Position numbers and translations under genes: made by a program
The notes under the pieces: generated by a model
Told to the model about the DNA's origin: nothing
What the model saw: the letters and a program-made list of their open reading frames with translations, nothing else
Database searches by the model: none
Source: Flavobacterium sandaracinum
GTDB lineage: Bacteria > Bacteroidota > Bacteroidia > Flavobacteriales > Flavobacteriaceae
Length of the DNA stretch: 64,000 bases
Reading direction: 5' to 3'
NCBI RefSeq assembly: GCF_004349135.1
Contig: NZ_SMFN01000001.1
Coordinates: 248,001-312,000, forward strand
Part shown: piece after piece, positions 60,840-64,000 of the stretch
Position numbering within the stretch: position 1 is the first letter of the stretch
How the letters are laid out: each line of letters starts with the position of its first letter

Positions 60840-61379
60840 ATGAAAAAAATTACTCAAATAGTACTGCTTTTCATTGCAATTGCTGTTACTGCTCAAGAAA
60901 AATTAGTTTCGTACGTAGGCATCACAAATTTTGAAGCTTCCATTCCTTTGTTTGAAGAAGTAAAAGCAATAAATGAAAAAACCACCTGTATTTTAATTAC
61001 AAAAACAGGCGACTTCGCTTGTTGGATTAACATCAAAGATTTTAAATTCAAAAGAAATTTGATGGAAGAGCATTTCAATAAAAATTACATGGAAAGCAGC
61101 CGGTATCCTAAAGCCGTCTTTAAAGGCAAAATTGAAAAACTAGATATAAACAATCTTACCTCAGAATTTCGATCCTATCAAATCAATGGTAAAATAACCA
61201 TACGAGGACGTACTAAAAAAATATCAATCCAAGGAACGCTAAAGAAGGTAGAAAATGGCATTGAACTGCAATCCGAATTCCCCTTAAACACGGATGATTT
61301 TAGGATCGAAATTCCTTTTATCGTACGCAGCAAAATAGCGAAAAACGTTACCACTCAAATTGTTTGTGTGTTAAAATAA
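60840..61379 (+). CDS. YceI-family exported protein
   Basis: A 179-residue protein with a signal peptide (KITQIVLLFIAIAVTAQ). The body has the lipocalin-like YceI pattern: VGITNFEASIPLFEEVKAIN, FACWINIKDFKFKRNLMEEH, NKNYMESSRYPKAVFKGKIE, TIRGRTKKISIQGTLKKVEN. It may bind isoprenoid quinones or other lipids in the periplasm. A single gene converging with the epimerase gene with 2 bases between stops. Confidence 0.88.
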   Translation: MKKITQIVLLFIAIAVTAQEKLVSYVGITNFEASIPLFEEVKAINEKTTCILITKTGDFACWINIKDFKFKRNLMEEHFNKNYMESSRYPKAVFKGKIEKLDINNLTSEFRSYQINGKITIRGRTKKISIQGTLKKVENGIELQSEFPLNTDDFRIEIPFIVRSKIAKNVTTQIVCVLK

Positions 61380-61381
61380 TG

Positions 61382-62296
61382 CTATTTTGTTAAACAGTCT
61401 CGCAATGCCTCTTCTAAATTTTTAAACTTAAATTTAAAACCTGTTTGTTCTATTTTATCAGAGGAAATTCTTCTTCCTGTTAATACAATTACGGCCATTT
61501 CCCCCATCACAAATTTCAGAACAAACGCAGGCACATTAGGCAACCAGATCGAATAGCCAAAAATACGAGCCAATGTTTTAGAAAATACGGCATTGGTGGT
61601 ATTGTCGTTTATGGCAGCGTTATAAGGCCCAACCATTTCGGTATTCTCAATCGCTTCTAAATACATCGTACACAAATCTTCAACATGAATCCATGGCATA
61701 TATTGGTTGCCTGAACCCAATGCTGAACCCAATCTGTATTTGAAAAGCGGAATAAGTTTTTTCAAAAAACCATCATTTTTGCCTAAGACTAATCCCGTTC
61801 GGATTTTTACGGTCCGGATATTTAAATTTTCAATAAAATCAATAGACTCTTCCCATTTTTGGCAGGTGTATCCTAAAAAGTCATTGGCTGGTACGGTCTC
61901 TTCGGTACAGATTTTTTTCCCATTTACTGCTCCATAAATTCCAACGGCTGAGGCTGAAATAAATGCGTCAAGTTTCTTATAATGCTTTTTCAGTACCGAA
62001 TATAACAGTTGGGATGATTTTTCTCTACTGTCAATAACAGCCGCTTTTCGTTTAGCAGTCCATCTTTTCTCTGCAATATTTTCGCCAGCAAGATGAATGA
62101 TATAATCTGCTTTTAAAACAGCTTCCTCTTCAATTGTACCGTTCGCAACATCCCATTTATAGTAGAAAATATCTCCCTTATTTTTCTTTTCAGTTCTACT
62201 CAAGATAGAAACTGAATATCCTTTGGCAAGCAACAGCCCAGTTAAATGTCTACCAATAAATCCTGAACCGCCGCTTATTAAAACATTTTTTTTCAT
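61382..62296 (-). CDS. TIGR01777-type NAD-dependent epimerase/dehydratase
   Basis: A 304-residue SDR-like protein: VLISGGSGFIGRHLTGLLLA (NAD site), YIIHLAGENIAEKRWTAKRK, and the end DUF1731 part (NVPAFVLKFVMGEMAVIVLT, KIEQTGFKFKFKNLEEALRD). Homologues include YfcH. The reaction is unknown. A single gene; its promoter lies in the space shared with the TetR-like gene. Confidence 0.94.
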   Translation of the reverse strand: MKKNVLISGGSGFIGRHLTGLLLAKGYSVSILSRTEKKNKGDIFYYKWDVANGTIEEEAVLKADYIIHLAGENIAEKRWTAKRKAAVIDSREKSSQLLYSVLKKHYKKLDAFISASAVGIYGAVNGKKICTEETVPANDFLGYTCQKWEESIDFIENLNIRTVKIRTGLVLGKNDGFLKKLIPLFKYRLGSALGSGNQYMPWIHVEDLCTMYLEAIENTEMVGPYNAAINDNTTNAVFSKTLARIFGYSIWLPNVPAFVLKFVMGEMAVIVLTGRRISSDKIEQTGFKFKFKNLEEALRDCLTK

Positions 62297-62413
62297 AATA
62301 GTGTAAAGCTAATGATTTATAATGATATAAAATTATATTAAATTTTGTTTAACTTTATTAATATATCGTTAAACATTCACTACCTTTATACTCTAATTTG
62401 AAACATAGAAAAA

Positions 62414-63073
62414 ATGGCTACTAAAAAGACAACAATAACTAAAGACAAAATAGTTTCAATGTACATGAATTATGTACTAGAGCACAGTGAAAAACCAAAA
62501 TCAGTATATCATTTTACAAAAATAAATGATTTTTCGGAAACAGAATTTTATGCCTTTTTTGGTACTATCGAAAGTATTGAAAAGGAAATTTTTAAAATGT
62601 TTCTGGAAAAAACAGTGGATTTGCTAAATAAAAACAAAGACTACGAAACCTATGACATGAAAAGTAAGTTACTAAGTTTTTACTTCACTTTCTTTGAAAT
62701 ACTAACCGCCAACAGAAGTTATGTAGTAATGACTTTGAAAGAGCACAACAATCAATTGAAAAAATTGATGCAACTTTCTGGACTTAAAAATAGCTTTAAA
62801 AACTATTTGGCTGAAATTATTTCAGATGACTTTAGAACACAACAAGAAAAACTTCAAAATTTCCAAGAAAAAACATTTCAAGAAACCTCTTGGATACAGC
62901 TTTTATTAGCATTAAAGTTCTGGATAGATGATTCTTCTCCTGCTTTTGAGAAAACAGATATATATATCGAAAAATCAGTGAAAGCCTCTTTCGAACTAAT
63001 GAATATTGTGCCTTTAGACAGCTTAATCGACTTTGGAAAATTTATTTTCAAAGAAAAAATATACAACAAATAA
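62414..63073 (+). CDS. TetR-like regulatory protein
   Basis: A 219-residue helical protein. The N-terminal part (TITKDKIVSMYMNYVLEHSE, KINDFSETEFYAFFGTIESI, EKEIFKMFLEKTVDLLNKNK) has the TetR HTH layout, though weak, and the rest is a helical ligand-type domain. Its stop overlaps the ATG of the AarF-like kinase gene by 1 base, so the two are co-translated. A regulator coupled to this kinase family would be unusual; a non-DNA-binding role remains possible. Confidence 0.7.
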   Translation: MATKKTTITKDKIVSMYMNYVLEHSEKPKSVYHFTKINDFSETEFYAFFGTIESIEKEIFKMFLEKTVDLLNKNKDYETYDMKSKLLSFYFTFFEILTANRSYVVMTLKEHNNQLKKLMQLSGLKNSFKNYLAEIISDDFRTQQEKLQNFQEKTFQETSWIQLLLALKFWIDDSSPAFEKTDIYIEKSVKASFELMNIVPLDSLIDFGKFIFKEKIYNK

Positions 63074-64000
63074 TGAAAACCATAGACTACATTCCTACTT
63101 CAAAAATTGAAAGAGCTACAAAACTAGTACAAACAGGTGCCAAAGTTGGTGTAAACTATTTAAAATATTATGGAGAAAAAATGGTCAATTCAGATTTGAC
63201 TCGTGATAAATTAAATGAAGACAATGCAGAGGATATTTACGATGGACTGAAAAGTCTGAAAGGAAGTGCTTTGAAAGTTGCACAAATGCTAAGCATGGAT
63301 AAAAGTTTTCTGCCGCAAGCCTATGTCGAAAAATTTTCGCTTTCCCAATTTTCTGTTCCGCCACTTTCAGCTCCTTTAGTGTTAAAAACATTTAAGGCAA
63401 ATTTTGGAAAAACACCATTTGAAATATTTGATGAATTCAACTCCACCTCTCTAAATGCAGCTAGTATTGGACAAGTGCACGTTGCCTTTAAAGACGGTAA
63501 AAAATTAGCGGTAAAAATTCAGTATCCTGGAGTTGCCAACAGTATTTCATCTGATTTAGCGATGGTAAAACCCATTGCCATCAGAATGTTTAACCTTCAA
63601 GGGAAGGATTCCGATAAATATTTCAAGGAAGTAGAAGACAAATTGATTGAGGAAACCAATTATCTCTTGGAATTAAAACAAAGTCAAGAAGTAGTTGCCG
63701 CTTGTAAAAAAATCGAAAACTTAGTCTTTCCAGAGTATTATCCAAAGTTTTCATCAGAGAAAATCATTACGATGGACTGGATGACTGGGATTCACCTTTC
63801 TGAGTTTACAAAGAAAAATACGGACCAAAAAGTGGCTGACAAAGTGGGTCAAGCCTTGTGGAATTTCTACATGTACCAAATTCATATTCTGAGAAAAGTA
63901 CACGCTGATCCACATCCTGGAAATTTCTTAGTGAACGATGCAAACGAATTAGTGGCTTTGGATTTTGGGTGTATGAAACAGATTCCAGCCGACTTTTACA
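63073..64000 (+). CDS. AarF/UbiB-family atypical kinase, 3' end outside the window
   Basis: The ATG at 63073 opens a frame with no stop to the window end (309 codons). It reads MKTIDYIPTSKIERATKLVQ. The family motifs are present: the KxGQ-type motif variant LKGSALKVAQMLSMD, LNAASIGQVHVA (A-rich P-loop), KLAVKIQYPGV (catalytic Lys), IEETNYLLEL (Glu), VHADPHPGNFLV (catalytic loop) and LDFGCMKQIP (DFG). UbiB/ABC1 proteins act in quinone synthesis or lipid handling. It lies one base into the TetR-like gene's stop, so the two are an operon. Confidence 0.93.
   Translation, partial: MKTIDYIPTSKIERATKLVQTGAKVGVNYLKYYGEKMVNSDLTRDKLNEDNAEDIYDGLKSLKGSALKVAQMLSMDKSFLPQAYVEKFSLSQFSVPPLSAPLVLKTFKANFGKTPFEIFDEFNSTSLNAASIGQVHVAFKDGKKLAVKIQYPGVANSISSDLAMVKPIAIRMFNLQGKDSDKYFKEVEDKLIEETNYLLELKQSQEVVAACKKIENLVFPEYYPKFSSEKIITMDWMTGIHLSEFTKKNTDQKVADKVGQALWNFYMYQIHILRKVHADPHPGNFLVNDANELVALDFGCMKQIPADFY

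Overview
The window is AT-rich chromosomal DNA from a member of the Bacteroidota, most likely Flavobacterium or a close relative. The basis is the protein flavour, the block thrS-infC-rpmI-rplT, a type IX secretion C-terminal sorting domain, several promoters of the Bacteroidota type (TTG, then about 20-22 bases, then TAnnTTTG), and many families typical of flavobacteria (DUF4252, DUF4468, DUF547, FKBP lipoproteins). This is inference from sequence; no database search was run.

Layout. 1-2970: translation block (3' part of thrS, infC with an ATA start, rpmI, rplT) closed by a strong terminator. 3000-6600: a decayed sensor kinase fused in frame to an intact response regulator, then small unknown genes. 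6760-13870: a secreted EEP-family protein and a cyanophycin locus, with cphB and iaaA divergent from cphA. 14030-17430: a DUF547 protein, a three-gene two-component unit and an unknown 130-aa protein. 17600-23750: housekeeping genes on the minus strand (dnaB, accA, and the run tgt, lptG-like permease, EamA transporter). 23880-27770: an accessory island with a dead tyrosine-recombinase relic, a 58-base palindrome, and three promoterless-looking genes separated by structured sites that resemble integron attC sites. 28080-36530: small exported proteins, an esterase, a Crp/GlcG/HIUase-like group, tandem rhodaneses, a DUF892 protein, an old yellow enzyme and a second Crp-family regulator. 36650-41220: split transketolase, an FKBP lipoprotein, hslR, a phosphoribosyltransferase and aroK. 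41280-41710: a tRNA-Lys, tRNA-Lys, tRNA-Leu operon. 42150-47390: a TPR protein, an ECF sigma/anti-sigma/DUF4252 operon, an S41 peptidase and an amidase. 47460-52890: a vitamin B12 uptake locus, with a TonB receptor behind a cobalamin riboswitch, divergent from btuFCD. 52887-64000: RNA-modification enzymes, a large T9SS-exported EEP protein, rmuC, a thioesterase, a YceI protein, an epimerase, and a TetR-like regulator followed by an AarF/UbiB kinase gene cut by the window end.

How it works together. The cyanophycin genes give a complete make (CphA), cut (CphB) and dipeptide-hydrolyse (IaaA) cycle for a nitrogen store. The B12 genes give outer-membrane and inner-membrane import, but only the outer-membrane receptor sits behind the riboswitch. 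The most unusual part is 23880-27770, which looks like a small gene-cassette array left behind after its recombinase gene died. One of its genes encodes a class III nucleotidyl-cyclase-like protein.
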